A DNA stretch of 64,000 nt from Acetobacter pomorum (GTDB lineage Bacteria > Pseudomonadota > Alphaproteobacteria > Acetobacterales > Acetobacteraceae): the NCBI RefSeq assembly GCF_002738225.1, contig NZ_PEBQ01000093.1, positions 279,784-343,783 of the forward strand, given 5' to 3'. Positions 36,020-44,271 of the stretch are shown here, in pieces. Position 1 is the stretch's first letter; every line of letters starts with the position of its first letter. The notes beneath the pieces are model-generated. The model was not told the origin of the DNA. It did no database searches and saw only the letters and a program-made list of their open reading frames with translations. A program made the position numbers and the translations under genes.

Positions 36020-36748
36020 ATGCATCCGCGCGGCGTGATAGTGACACGCCCGGAACCGGGGCTGAGTGAAACAATGGCAGCCGTTGCAGATGCAGGCTGG
36101 TTGCCATTGGCCTCACCTGCATTGGTTGTGCAGCGGCATACGTTGCGCCTGCCGCATAAATTACCCGCAGCCATACTCCTTACCAGCGGGCAGGCTGTTT
36201 CTGCCGTGGCGCATGCGGCCCAGCAGGTCAAGGCGCTGGATATACCGGTTTATGCGGTAGGAGATCGCACAGCCCAACGGGCGCGAGATGCCGGGTTTAC
36301 GCATGTTAAAAGTGCGGATGGTGATGCCCGTGCGCTTGTTGTGCTTTTGCAAACTCACCAACAGCCACAATGTGGCAGTCTGCTGTTATGCTCTGGGGCA
36401 GGCCAAGGCGTAGAGCTTGCGGCTTGGTGCAGGCAGGCCGGGTTTAAGGTAGTGCGCCGGGTTGTTTATGCAGCCAAACCAATCCAGCACATAAACGCGC
36501 AAACAAGCGCAGCCATTCAGGCGGCCAAGGTGGCGGTGGTTCTGTTTTTTTCAGCAGAAAGTGCGGCTAGTTGGTTGGCAGCTTTGCCAAAGGCAGAGCA
36601 GAATCTGTTAGCTGCGCAGGCAAGTGCGGTGGTGATATCTGGCCGTGTGGCCGGTGTGCTGCGTGCGGCCGGTTGGCAAAACATACGCGTTGCAGAGCAT
36701 GTATCCGCCGCAGCGGTTATGGACGCTTTAGGGGCGTATCCCGCATAA
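36020..36748 (+). CDS. hemD: Uroporphyrinogen-III synthase
   Basis: Closes hydroxymethylbilane to uroporphyrinogen III. The family is poorly conserved; the 242-residue length, VIVTRPEPGLSETM start, LLTSGQAVSAV, VYAVGDRTAQRARDAGF and LFFSAESAASWLAAL segments, and position directly after hemC make the call secure. Transcription ends at the hairpin shared with secB. Confidence 0.9.
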   Translation: MHPRGVIVTRPEPGLSETMAAVADAGWLPLASPALVVQRHTLRLPHKLPAAILLTSGQAVSAVAHAAQQVKALDIPVYAVGDRTAQRARDAGFTHVKSADGDARALVVLLQTHQQPQCGSLLLCSGAGQGVELAAWCRQAGFKVVRRVVYAAKPIQHINAQTSAAIQAAKVAVVLFFSAESAASWLAALPKAEQNLLAAQASAVVISGRVAGVLRAAGWQNIRVAEHVSAAAVMDALGAYPA

Positions 36749-36750
36749 AA

Positions 36751-36785
36751 AAAACCTCCGCACCCGTAAGTGCGAAGGCTTTTTG
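36751..36785. terminator. Bidirectional terminator between hemD and secB
   Basis: Stem CCTCCGCAC / GTGCGAAGG (one mismatch) with A8 before and T5 after, between two convergent genes. Confidence 0.75.
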
Positions 36786-36812
36786 TAACCCTTAACAACA
36801 AGGGCAACGCAA

Positions 36813-37310
36813 TTATGCGTGGCCTGCTGCTTCGGGGAATTCTGCGCGGCGTGCCTGCCACAGAGCCACAAAGTCGATCGGCTGCAACACGATGGGCGGG
36901 AAGCCGCCATCACGTGTTACATCGCTGATGATGTTACGGGCATAGGGGAAGATCAGGCGCGGCACTTCAACCAGCAGGATCGGCTCAATCAGTTCCTGCG
37001 GCGGGTTGGTTAGCGTGACCACAGCGGCGTAAACCAGCTCGGTCAGGAACACGGTGCGGCCAGCGGGGCCACCTTCCTTTTCCGGGGCTTCCTTGGCTTC
37101 TGCCTTAATGGACAGAACAACCTCGTAAACCATCTGGTCGTCCTGCAGGCGGTTGGCCTGCACATCAATGTTTACGCCAATCTGGGGCTGGCTGCGCAGG
37201 GTGGCAAAAATTTCCGCACCAACCGGCACTTCAAATGACAGATCACGGGTGTATTGCAGGTTAACGGCAAGCGGCAGTGCGGGGGGGGCGCTCTGTTCTG
37301 TTTCAGACAT
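36813..37310 (-). CDS. secB: Protein-export chaperone SecB
   Basis: Tetrameric cytosolic chaperone delivering unfolded preproteins to SecA. The 165-residue protein shows LAVNLQYTRDLSFEVP, INIDVQANRL-like VNIDVQANRLQDDQMVYEV, and the C-terminal PRLIFPYARNIISDVTRDGGFPP region (beginning EVPRLIFPYARNI). The start at 37310 (MSETEQSAPP) is used; the longer frame adds 36 non-conserved residues. Together with the Tim44-like and Smr genes it marks a cluster that lies near the origin in many alphaproteobacteria. Confidence 0.95.
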   Translation of the reverse strand: MSETEQSAPPALPLAVNLQYTRDLSFEVPVGAEIFATLRSQPQIGVNIDVQANRLQDDQMVYEVVLSIKAEAKEAPEKEGGPAGRTVFLTELVYAAVVTLTNPPQELIEPILLVEVPRLIFPYARNIISDVTRDGGFPPIVLQPIDFVALWQARRAEFPEAAGHA

Positions 37311-37436
37311 CGGTTCTGCTTTCGTCAGCTTCAACTTCGGGTACCCTTCGCGGTAGCATGCCCGCAGGCATCCGCCAACCGCAAGCGCCATGTTTGGCTG
37401 GGTATCAGGGCTGTGCACACGGCTTTTTATGTGTGC

Positions 37437-37955
37437 TTAGGGTGAAAAATGTTGCCAGTCTCCATTTTCAAAACTCTCTCCTGTCAGGCTCAGCAAAAAC
37501 CACCAGTGAGAGACCACAAGTGTTTCAGAGGCACGCGTATCTTGCGCCATAATTTGGCGGAACTGCTGTGTCCGGTTTTCCAGGCTTGCGCTGCTTTCTG
37601 GCAGGGGGGACCACCAGTGTTCCTCAATATGGGTGAAATCCAGATGCGGCCATGCCACTGCCAGAGCAGAGGCAGGTGTACCTTTATCGCATGAATACAT
37701 GCCGCGTTCGCGCACAAGTGGCATAATTTGTGGTGTAATGCCCAAGCACTGCGCCAGAGGCGTGGCCGTTTGCAACGCCCGCGTGAATGGAGAAACAAGT
37801 ATGCGCCGGATTCCCCTATCCGCCAGCTTCAGGGCCAGTTCCTGCGCGTGGGCCTTGCCTGTGGCGGAAAGATGCGGGTCTTCCAACCCCGGATCTCCCC
37901 CATGAAGGTTGTAATGGCGGTTGAATTCGCTTTCGCAGTGTCGCAGGATGATCAT
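37437..37955 (-). CDS. Histidine phosphatase / phosphoglycerate mutase-like protein
   Basis: A 172-residue histidine-phosphatase-superfamily protein. The catalytic motif is RHCESEFN (RHG variant with Cys) at the N terminus, SPFTRALQTA supplies the second phosphate-pocket Arg, and VVSHWWFL supplies the second catalytic His. The start at 37955 puts the motif at residues 5-12, as usual. Inserted between secB and the Tim44-like gene, which are usually adjacent. Substrate unknown. Confidence 0.83.
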   Translation of the reverse strand: MIILRHCESEFNRHYNLHGGDPGLEDPHLSATGKAHAQELALKLADRGIRRILVSPFTRALQTATPLAQCLGITPQIMPLVRERGMYSCDKGTPASALAVAWPHLDFTHIEEHWWSPLPESSASLENRTQQFRQIMAQDTRASETLVVSHWWFLLSLTGESFENGDWQHFSP

Positions 37956-38115
37956 GATACCCGCAAGGTAGGAAGCATAATGCCCCTTTAGCAAGAGGGC
38001 AGGTGATTGTATCCCCCCCTGCGCGTGACTATGTGATAAGTAATACGCGATTCTCCGGTTCTGTTTCATATGCTGTGGCAGAGCAGGCGCAAGGTTTTTG
38101 GTGGACGTAAGACAG

Positions 38116-38796
38116 ATGGATTTTTCTCTCGGCCATTTCCCGGTCGATCTGGTGCTTCTGGCTCTGGTTGCAGCGTTTCTGGTGCTGCGGTTGCGTAGCG
38201 TGCTGGGCAAGCGCGTGGGTATTCAGCCGGTACAGGTGCAGCTTCAGGTTCGGCCGGATGCAGCGCCCAGAGTTGTGGAAGGCAAGCCAGAGCAGGCCGA
38301 AACTGCGGCGGAATTTGATATTCCTGCTCCGGGCACGCGTGTGGGCACATTGCTGGCAGATATCCGGCAGAAAGATCCGTCCTTCACGCCCCAGCAGTTT
38401 TTAAACGGCGCACAAATTGCGTTTACACAGGTGGTGGGCGCTTATGCGCAAGGCAATGTGGAGGTGCTGAAAACGTACCTTACTCCTGCCGTACTTTCTG
38501 CTTTTGAAGCTGGCATTACAGCCCGTACTGCTGCGGAAGAAACACAGCGCACAGATGTTAAGGCCATTCGTTCTCTGGCCATTGAGGATGTGCGTCTGAC
38601 ATCTATGGAAGCGGGCACCGCGGCCGCTATTGATGTGCGTATTGTTTCTGACCAGATCAGCCTTGTGCTGAATAAGGAAGGCCAGCCGGTAACAGGCACG
38701 GATGCCGTAACCGAATTTTCCGATTTGTGGACTTTTGAGCGCCTGTTGGATGTTAACGGCAGCACATGGCGTCTTGCGGCGGCGCGTAGTGCGTGA
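38116..38796 (+). CDS. Tim44-like domain protein
   Basis: A 226-residue protein with one N-terminal membrane segment (VDLVLLALVAAFLVLRLRSVLG) followed by a linker and a C-terminal Tim44-like (NTF2-fold) domain (QIAFTQVVGAYAQGNVEVLKTYL to FSDLWTFERLL). This family (TimA in Caulobacter) is conserved near secB and is linked by ancestry to the mitochondrial import protein Tim44; its bacterial role is unsettled. ATG 38116 is preferred to upstream GTG/TTG codons because it starts just before the membrane segment. Confidence 0.9.
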   Translation: MDFSLGHFPVDLVLLALVAAFLVLRLRSVLGKRVGIQPVQVQLQVRPDAAPRVVEGKPEQAETAAEFDIPAPGTRVGTLLADIRQKDPSFTPQQFLNGAQIAFTQVVGAYAQGNVEVLKTYLTPAVLSAFEAGITARTAAEETQRTDVKAIRSLAIEDVRLTSMEAGTAAAIDVRIVSDQISLVLNKEGQPVTGTDAVTEFSDLWTFERLLDVNGSTWRLAAARSA

Positions 38797-39650
38797 AGGC
38801 TGCCAAAGGTAACGGGGCGCCCCGCGCCAACGCCACTCCACCCAAACCACCGCGTGCCCGCCGCTATAAAATTGGGCAGCAGGAAATAGTGATGGGAGAC
38901 TGCCTGCGCGCGCTCAAGCGTGTGCCGGCGGAATCGGTAGATGTGGTTGTTACGTCTCCCCCTTATAATATTGGTCTTTCTTACCGCAGTTATCCAGACA
39001 GGCGGGAAGAAGAGGATTATCTGGACTGGATGCTGGAGGTTGCGCAGCAATTACAGCGTATTCTCAAGGATGATGGGTCTTTCTTCCTGAATATTTCCGG
39101 CTCATCTGCCCAGCCCTGGCTGCCGTTTGAACTGGCGGTGCGGCTACGTGATCTGTTTGTGCTGCAAAACCATATCTCGTGGGTGAAATCCATTTCCGTG
39201 GGAGAAGACAGCTTCGGGCATTTCAAACCCATGAACAGCCAGCGGTTTCTGCACCGTGGGCATGAGCATGTTTTCCACTTCACGCTGCATGGGGATGTGC
39301 GGCTTGATCGGCTGCGGGCCGGAGTGCCGTATAAGGATAAATCCAACATCGCCCGCCGGGGCCACCGGCAGGACAGGCGCTGCCGTGGAGATACGTGGTT
39401 TATTCCTTACGAAACCGTGCGTGGCCGTGCAGAAAAGTTTGATCACCCTGGAACGTTTCCCGTAGCACTGCCAGAGCAGTGCATTCTGCTGCATGGGCGG
39501 GAGGGGGCGCGTGTGCTTGATCCTTTTATGGGCACAGGCACCACGCTTTTGGCCGCCCAAAGGCTGGGCTGCTATGGGCTGGGGATGGAGCTGGACCCCG
39601 AATACGTGGCCATTGCTCGTGCCCGGCTGAAGGATGATTTGGCATCCTGA
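38793..39650 (+). CDS. Site-specific DNA methyltransferase (beta class, N4-C or N6-A)
   Basis: A 285-residue orphan DNA methyltransferase. Motif IV is TSPPYN (near residue 53) and motif I is DPFMGTGTTLLAA near the C terminus: the IV-then-I order of the beta class. The SPPY form is usual for N4-cytosine enzymes, but N6-adenine activity cannot be excluded. It lacks the C-terminal extension of CcrM. It starts at GTG overlapping the Tim44-like stop by four bases, and no restriction gene is near. Recognition sequence unknown. Confidence 0.87.
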   Translation: MKAAKGNGAPRANATPPKPPRARRYKIGQQEIVMGDCLRALKRVPAESVDVVVTSPPYNIGLSYRSYPDRREEEDYLDWMLEVAQQLQRILKDDGSFFLNISGSSAQPWLPFELAVRLRDLFVLQNHISWVKSISVGEDSFGHFKPMNSQRFLHRGHEHVFHFTLHGDVRLDRLRAGVPYKDKSNIARRGHRQDRRCRGDTWFIPYETVRGRAEKFDHPGTFPVALPEQCILLHGREGARVLDPFMGTGTTLLAAQRLGCYGLGMELDPEYVAIARARLKDDLAS

Positions 39651-39705
39651 GTGCCGCATCATCGAAAATTTCAATTATTAAAACAAAAACAATCGTTTGG
39701 ACATA

Positions 39706-39719
39706 TTGATATGTATCAA
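39706..39719. promoter_or_regulatory. FNR/FixK-type box TTGATATGTATCAA
   Basis: Exact match to the FNR-family consensus TTGAT-N4-ATCAA, 65 bp upstream of the peroxidase start. It predicts activation under low oxygen by an FNR/FixK/CRP-type regulator. Confidence 0.75.
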
Positions 39720-39784
39720 ACACAATGCAGGTAACAGTGCATAAAAGCTATTCAATCAAGACGTAGAAATCAGGAGGCCGGGTT

Positions 39785-41215
39785 TTGAAACGATTAATCG
39801 TGTCAGCAGTGGGTGCAGCCCTGCTGGCTTATGGTGGAACAGTTGCTTACCTGCAGCATTTTGATCATATTACAGCGCCAGAATTACCAGCATCTTCTCC
39901 CACGCTAAAAGATCCTGTGGCATTGGCGGCATTTAATGCCGTGCGTGAATCACGGTGTGATTATTGCCATGCCGAACAGCGTGATCTGCCATTTTACTTC
40001 CGCTTGCCCGTTGCCAAGCCCCTTATGGAAAAAGACCGCGCCAATGGGTTGCGTCATTTCCGTGTAGAACCGGTGCTGGATGCGTTTGAACAGGGCACTC
40101 CCCCCACGGAAGAACAGCTTTCTCGCATTGAGGAAGTAATTACGCAAAACCGCATGCCACCAACCCTGTACCTGCTGATGCACTGGCATGCGCATCTGTC
40201 TAACGCAGAGCGTGAAGCCGTGCTGAAATGGGTGCAGGATACGCGCCGCAAATACTACAACAACACAGGTGCGGCAGAGCAGTTTGCGGCAGAGCCCATT
40301 CGCCCTGTGCCAGAAAGTGTTGAGGCCGATCCGGCCAAATGGACACTGGGGCGCAAGCTGTTTTTTGATAAAAGCCTGTCGGGCGATAACACGCTCAACT
40401 GCGCAAGCTGCCACGGGCTAGATACCGGCGGGGTAGATAATCTGGTTACAGCCACCGGCATTGGGGGGCAGAAAGGCCCCATCAATACGCCTACAGTGTA
40501 TGATGCCTACTTCAAGATGGCACAGTTCTGGAACGCCCGCGCCACCACGTTGGCAGAGCAGGCCGCAGGCCCTGTGATGAACCCGGTGGAAATGGGGTCT
40601 CACAACTGGGAGGAAGTGGCCAACAAGCTGAACGCCAACCCGGACTATGCACCGCTGTTTCAGGCTGCATTTGGCCCCGATGCCAAGGTTGATGAAAAAA
40701 CCATCACCACAGCTATTGGCGAGTTTGAAAAAACGCTGGCTACGCCCAATGGCGCTTTTGATGAATACCTCAAAGGCAAGCCGGATGCCATTAGTGAGCA
40801 AGCCAAACGCGGGTATGAACGCTTTAAGGCCATTGGCTGCTCTGGCTGCCATACCGGCATTGGTGTAGGCGGACGCGGCATGGAAATCATGGGGCTTGAA
40901 GGTGATTACTTCAAAGACCGTGGTGGCAAGCTGACGGAGGCTGATGAAGGCCGCTATACGGTCACGCATGAAGCGAGTGACATGAACCGCTTTGTGGTGC
41001 CCAACCTGCGTAATATTGAGCTGACAGGCCCATATTTCCATGATGGCAGCGTAAAAACGCTGGATGAGGCTGTGCGCAAAATGGCCCGTTACCAAACCCC
41101 GGATCAGAACATTTCTGATCAGGATGTAACGGATATTGTGGCCTTCCTGAAAACGCTGACAGGGCGTTACGATGGCAAGTTGCTGACCAACAGCAACCCG
41201 GCTGCCAAACAGTAA
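39785..41215 (+). CDS. Tri-haem cytochrome c peroxidase (YhjA-like)
   Basis: A 476-residue periplasmic peroxidase with an N-terminal anchor and three haem c motifs: C58-x2-C61-H62, C206-x2-C209-H210 and C352-x2-C355-H356. The last two are the classical di-haem peroxidase core; the extra N-terminal haem domain matches the E. coli YhjA (Ccp) type that takes electrons from the quinol pool. The start is TTG, supported by a perfect AGGAGG 9 bases before it. The FNR box upstream suggests it uses hydrogen peroxide as a respiratory or protective electron acceptor when oxygen is low. Two terminators follow. Confidence 0.92.
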   Translation: MKRLIVSAVGAALLAYGGTVAYLQHFDHITAPELPASSPTLKDPVALAAFNAVRESRCDYCHAEQRDLPFYFRLPVAKPLMEKDRANGLRHFRVEPVLDAFEQGTPPTEEQLSRIEEVITQNRMPPTLYLLMHWHAHLSNAEREAVLKWVQDTRRKYYNNTGAAEQFAAEPIRPVPESVEADPAKWTLGRKLFFDKSLSGDNTLNCASCHGLDTGGVDNLVTATGIGGQKGPINTPTVYDAYFKMAQFWNARATTLAEQAAGPVMNPVEMGSHNWEEVANKLNANPDYAPLFQAAFGPDAKVDEKTITTAIGEFEKTLATPNGAFDEYLKGKPDAISEQAKRGYERFKAIGCSGCHTGIGVGGRGMEIMGLEGDYFKDRGGKLTEADEGRYTVTHEASDMNRFVVPNLRNIELTGPYFHDGSVKTLDEAVRKMARYQTPDQNISDQDVTDIVAFLKTLTGRYDGKLLTNSNPAAKQ

Positions 41216-41230
41216 ATCTGCTGTAAAGAA

Positions 41231-41264
41231 AGCAGCCCTTTAAACAGGGGTTGCTTTTTCTTTT
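41231..41264 (+). terminator. Intrinsic terminator of the peroxidase gene
   Basis: A 10-bp stem AGCAGCCCTT / AGGGGTTGCT (two wobble pairs), 5-base loop, followed by TTTTCTTTTC. Confidence 0.8.
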
Positions 41265-41272
41265 CTTGAAAG

Positions 41273-41317
41273 ATGGCCCGCAGGCAGGTGATAACCAAGC
41301 CTGTCGGGCCATTTTTG
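41273..41317 (+). terminator. Second, tandem intrinsic terminator
   Basis: Long stem ATGGCCCG(C)AGGC / GCCTGTCGGGCCAT followed by TTTTT; a back-up to the preceding terminator, insulating the Smr gene. Confidence 0.75.
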
Positions 41318-41346
41318 GTTTTGCGGCATGAAACGTAGAGGGTGAT

Positions 41347-41970
41347 GTGAATAGGCGTCGGCGGCAGTTGCAGGAGGGGGAAAAGGCGCTATGGGCGCTG
41401 GTTGTGCGGGATGTAGCCCCCCTGCATGTGGCCGAGCTTGTGCCACCTGCAGCACAAAACACGCCAGAGCCACAGGCTATTCCACGCGCACAGGCCAAGG
41501 TGGGCAAAAAGTCTCAGGCCAGTGGGCTTATGGCGTCTTCATCCGGTGCCGGAACTGGGGCCAGTTACAGCTTTACAGCTCCGCGTGCGCCATCTGCTGG
41601 CCTGCGTGTGCAACAGGCTCCGCGCCCGGTGGAAACCATAGGTAAACGCCAACCGGGTGTGGATGATTATAGTTGGCGGCGCTTTACCCAAGGCAGCTTT
41701 AAGGTAGAGCGGCGGCTGGATCTGCACGGTATGGTCGCGCAGGAAGCCTTCCATCGGCTGATGGAATTTATGGATGTAGCCACCCATAGGGGCCTGCGCT
41801 GCGTAGAAATTATTACCGGCCTGGGCACCGGGCACGAAGGCGGGATTTTACGGCGCGAACTGCCACATTGGCTGGAAAGGCCAGAAATCCGCCGCCGTAT
41901 TCTGGGGCTTACCTACCCCCATGCGGGTAACCGGGGGTCTGTGCGTGTTTTACTGCGCAGGCGGCGTTGA
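41347..41970 (+). CDS. Smr/MutS2 C-terminal domain protein
   Basis: A 207-residue protein: N-terminal basic start, a variable Ala/Ser/Pro-rich linker, and a C-terminal Smr domain (LDLHGMVAQEA; GLGTGHEGGILRRELP). Smr domains are DNA or RNA nicking nucleases; the cellular role of this stand-alone form is not known. GTG start with AGAGGG upstream. Its 3' end overlaps the convergent receptor gene by 21 bp. Confidence 0.88.
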   Translation: MNRRRRQLQEGEKALWALVVRDVAPLHVAELVPPAAQNTPEPQAIPRAQAKVGKKSQASGLMASSSGAGTGASYSFTAPRAPSAGLRVQQAPRPVETIGKRQPGVDDYSWRRFTQGSFKVERRLDLHGMVAQEAFHRLMEFMDVATHRGLRCVEIITGLGTGHEGGILRRELPHWLERPEIRRRILGLTYPHAGNRGSVRVLLRRRR

Positions 41971-43074
41971 AAGCAAAGCCGGGGGCGTGGCATCGCGCCA
42001 GCGGGGCAGGCTTTGGGCAAACCAGCGGCGTAGCGCCATAATAACATGCGGCTCGGGCATAAGCGTTTCATAAAACGGGGTGCCAGCCGTGCCTGCCAGA
42101 ATGGTCTGGTTTTCTGCCAAAGCGGCCTGTTGAATGGCGGGGCGGCTTGCGCATGTTTCTGCCGCATGGCGCCAGCGGGCAATGCTGTCTGGCTGTGTTA
42201 GGGCTGGCAGTACAAGCCCGGCGCGTAAGCTGCTTGCTGCGGCAATGGCCCCCCATGCAGGGAGCAGAAACGCGGGCTGGGAATATTTGTGTTCCTGCTG
42301 CAGCACGGCCAGCAGATCTGGCGGCAGATCGGGCAGATGGATCTGCATATCTGGCCGGGCATTATTTACAAATAGGGGTGTAAAACCGGCGGCCTGTAAT
42401 GTGGCAATACGGCTGGGGTAACTGGCATCCAGCGGCAGTTGGATAACATCGGTCTGGCCTGCCTGCAATGTGGCCATGGCGGCCTCTGGTGTGGCATGCC
42501 CGGCTACTGGTTGCGGGCGCAGGCCCAGCATATCCAGTGCCAGAACGGTTGTCAGTTCCGAACCTGTCAATTTGGAAATGGCAACCCGCGTGAGCTGTCC
42601 ACTCAGGCGGGCACGGAAAGACTGATGCAGACTGATACGCCCCACAGCAACGCTGGACTGCGCGACCAGAAACACCGGGGCCCAGCGCCGGTAATCAAAA
42701 TGGATACGCGGCCCACCCAGCATGGCGGACAAAATGGCCGTGCCAGGTACAATCAACCCAACAGGGCCAGGGGTGGATTGTTGCTGGGTATCAAACAGAT
42801 TGGCGCCGGTTATTCCATCCCACCCAGTTGTGGGCGTAAGTTGCAAAGGGGGGGTAAAGTGCAGTTCTTCGGCAAGCGCGGGGGCAAGCAGATTGCCCCA
42901 TCGCCCACATTCCGAAGCCATGCTGCCGCCAATAATCAGGGCGTTACCCCCATCTGCACTGGTGGCAGAAAGAGAATCCTGCGCATGTGCCATATGCGCA
43001 CGCGCTGCAATGGCAGCCGCACTGCCAAGCAGAACGCTTAGGAACATGCGGCGCGAGAATTGCCGTTCAGGCAT
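41950..43074 (-). CDS. Periplasmic tripartite tricarboxylate-type (Bug/TctC) substrate-binding protein
   Basis: A 374-residue exported protein whose N terminus (RQFSRRMFLSVLLGSAAAIAA) is a twin-arginine-like signal. The body resembles Bug/TctC receptors: GGSMASECGRWGNLLAPALAEEL early, a GxTGWDG segment, and IVPGTAILSAMLGG followed by a domain-crossover region. No permease genes are adjacent. The call is by overall pattern and remains moderate; a related TAXI-type or other type II periplasmic binding protein is possible. It is downstream of hemF on the same strand with a 103-bp gap. Confidence 0.6.
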   Translation of the reverse strand: MPERQFSRRMFLSVLLGSAAAIAARAHMAHAQDSLSATSADGGNALIIGGSMASECGRWGNLLAPALAEELHFTPPLQLTPTTGWDGITGANLFDTQQQSTPGPVGLIVPGTAILSAMLGGPRIHFDYRRWAPVFLVAQSSVAVGRISLHQSFRARLSGQLTRVAISKLTGSELTTVLALDMLGLRPQPVAGHATPEAAMATLQAGQTDVIQLPLDASYPSRIATLQAAGFTPLFVNNARPDMQIHLPDLPPDLLAVLQQEHKYSQPAFLLPAWGAIAAASSLRAGLVLPALTQPDSIARWRHAAETCASRPAIQQAALAENQTILAGTAGTPFYETLMPEPHVIMALRRWFAQSLPRWRDATPPALLSTPPAQ

Positions 43075-43177
43075 CACAAAAAGCCGGGGCTGATCAGCGT
43101 GGGGCAAGCGCGGGAAATCCTCTTTCTGATTCTGCCCCCATATAAGCGCATATGCGGGCAGAATCACGCGTGTTTTA

Positions 43178-44092
43178 TTACGGCCATTTTACTTCGGGTG
43201 GCATGCTCATCAGAATGGCTTCTGTATGGCCACCTGTTTTCAGGCCAAATAGTGTGCCTCTGTCGTGCAGTAGGTTGAATTCCACATATCGACCACGGCG
43301 GATAAGCTGGGCCTCGCGTTGTTCGGGCGTCCAAGGTTCCATCATGCGGCTGCGGACAATTTCGGGAAACGCGTTCAGGAACGCCAGCCCTACATCTTTT
43401 GTAAAGGCAAAATCTTCCTGCACGTCTCCACTGTTCAGCCGATCATAAAAAATACCGCCCAAGCCGCGGGGTTCGTTACGGTGGGGGAGATAGAAGTATT
43501 TGTCACACCACGCCTTGAAGCGCGGATAATATTCCGGGTCATGCGCATTGCAGGCCTGCGCAAAGGCGGCGTGAAAGCGTGCGGCATCATCCTGTGCTTC
43601 TGCACTTTCGGGGAACATGGGGGTAATATCCCCACCGCCGCCAAACCAGCCTTTGGTGGTGATAATCATGCGGGTGTTAAAATGTGCAGCAGGCACAAGC
43701 GGGCTGCACATATGCGCCACCAGGCTGATACCTGTGGCAAAAAAATGCGGATCTTCTGACGCACCGGGAATGGTGGCGGCAAATTCTGGCGTAAAGGTGC
43801 CCTGCACGGTGGAAACGTTTACCCCCACTTTTTCAAACACACGGCCATGCATCACGCTCATCACACCGCCACCGCCGGGGGTGCCATCCTCGTTCTGGCG
43901 GTTCCAGCTTTTGCGTGCAAAACGGCCTGCAGCCTCATGGCCGGGCAGAACGGGGCTGTTCTGTTTTACGGCATCGTCTTCAATCGCCTCAAAAGCGGCG
44001 CAAATTTTGTCACGCAGGCTTTCAAACCATTGGCGGGCTGGTTCTCTAAGGGCTTGGTGGGCAGAAACATCAGCTGTGTCGGTGGGCGTCAT
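43178..44092 (-). CDS. hemF: Coproporphyrinogen III oxidase, aerobic
   Basis: Oxygen-dependent oxidative decarboxylase making protoporphyrinogen IX. The 304-residue protein contains the characteristic [26 protein letters not shown]-like [31 protein letters not shown] and the C-terminal [19 protein letters not shown] segment (beginning [15 protein letters not shown]). Third haem-synthesis gene in the window, after hemC and hemD, and divergent from petB. Confidence 0.96.
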   Translation of the reverse strand: MTPTDTADVSAHQALREPARQWFESLRDKICAAFEAIEDDAVKQNSPVLPGHEAAGRFARKSWNRQNEDGTPGGGGVMSVMHGRVFEKVGVNVSTVQGTFTPEFAATIPGASEDPHFFATGISLVAHMCSPLVPAAHFNTRMIITTKGWFGGGGDITPMFPESAEAQDDAARFHAAFAQACNAHDPEYYPRFKAWCDKYFYLPHRNEPRGLGGIFYDRLNSGDVQEDFAFTKDVGLAFLNAFPEIVRSRMMEPWTPEQREAQLIRRGRYVEFNLLHDRGTLFGLKTGGHTEAILMSMPPEVKWP

Positions 44093-44271
44093 TGAACTGT
44101 CTTTTCCTCATCGTCCTTGCCTGAAGCTGCCATCTGCTTACAGGCTTTCAAGGGGTGCGCTTTTAGGCGCATCATTGCAAGATGAACCCGAACATCGTTA
44201 AACCAACAGCAGCTCTGCGCAGGGCAGGAGCATGCACCCTATAAAGTGGCGTAAGGGGAGAAAAGGGCAAG

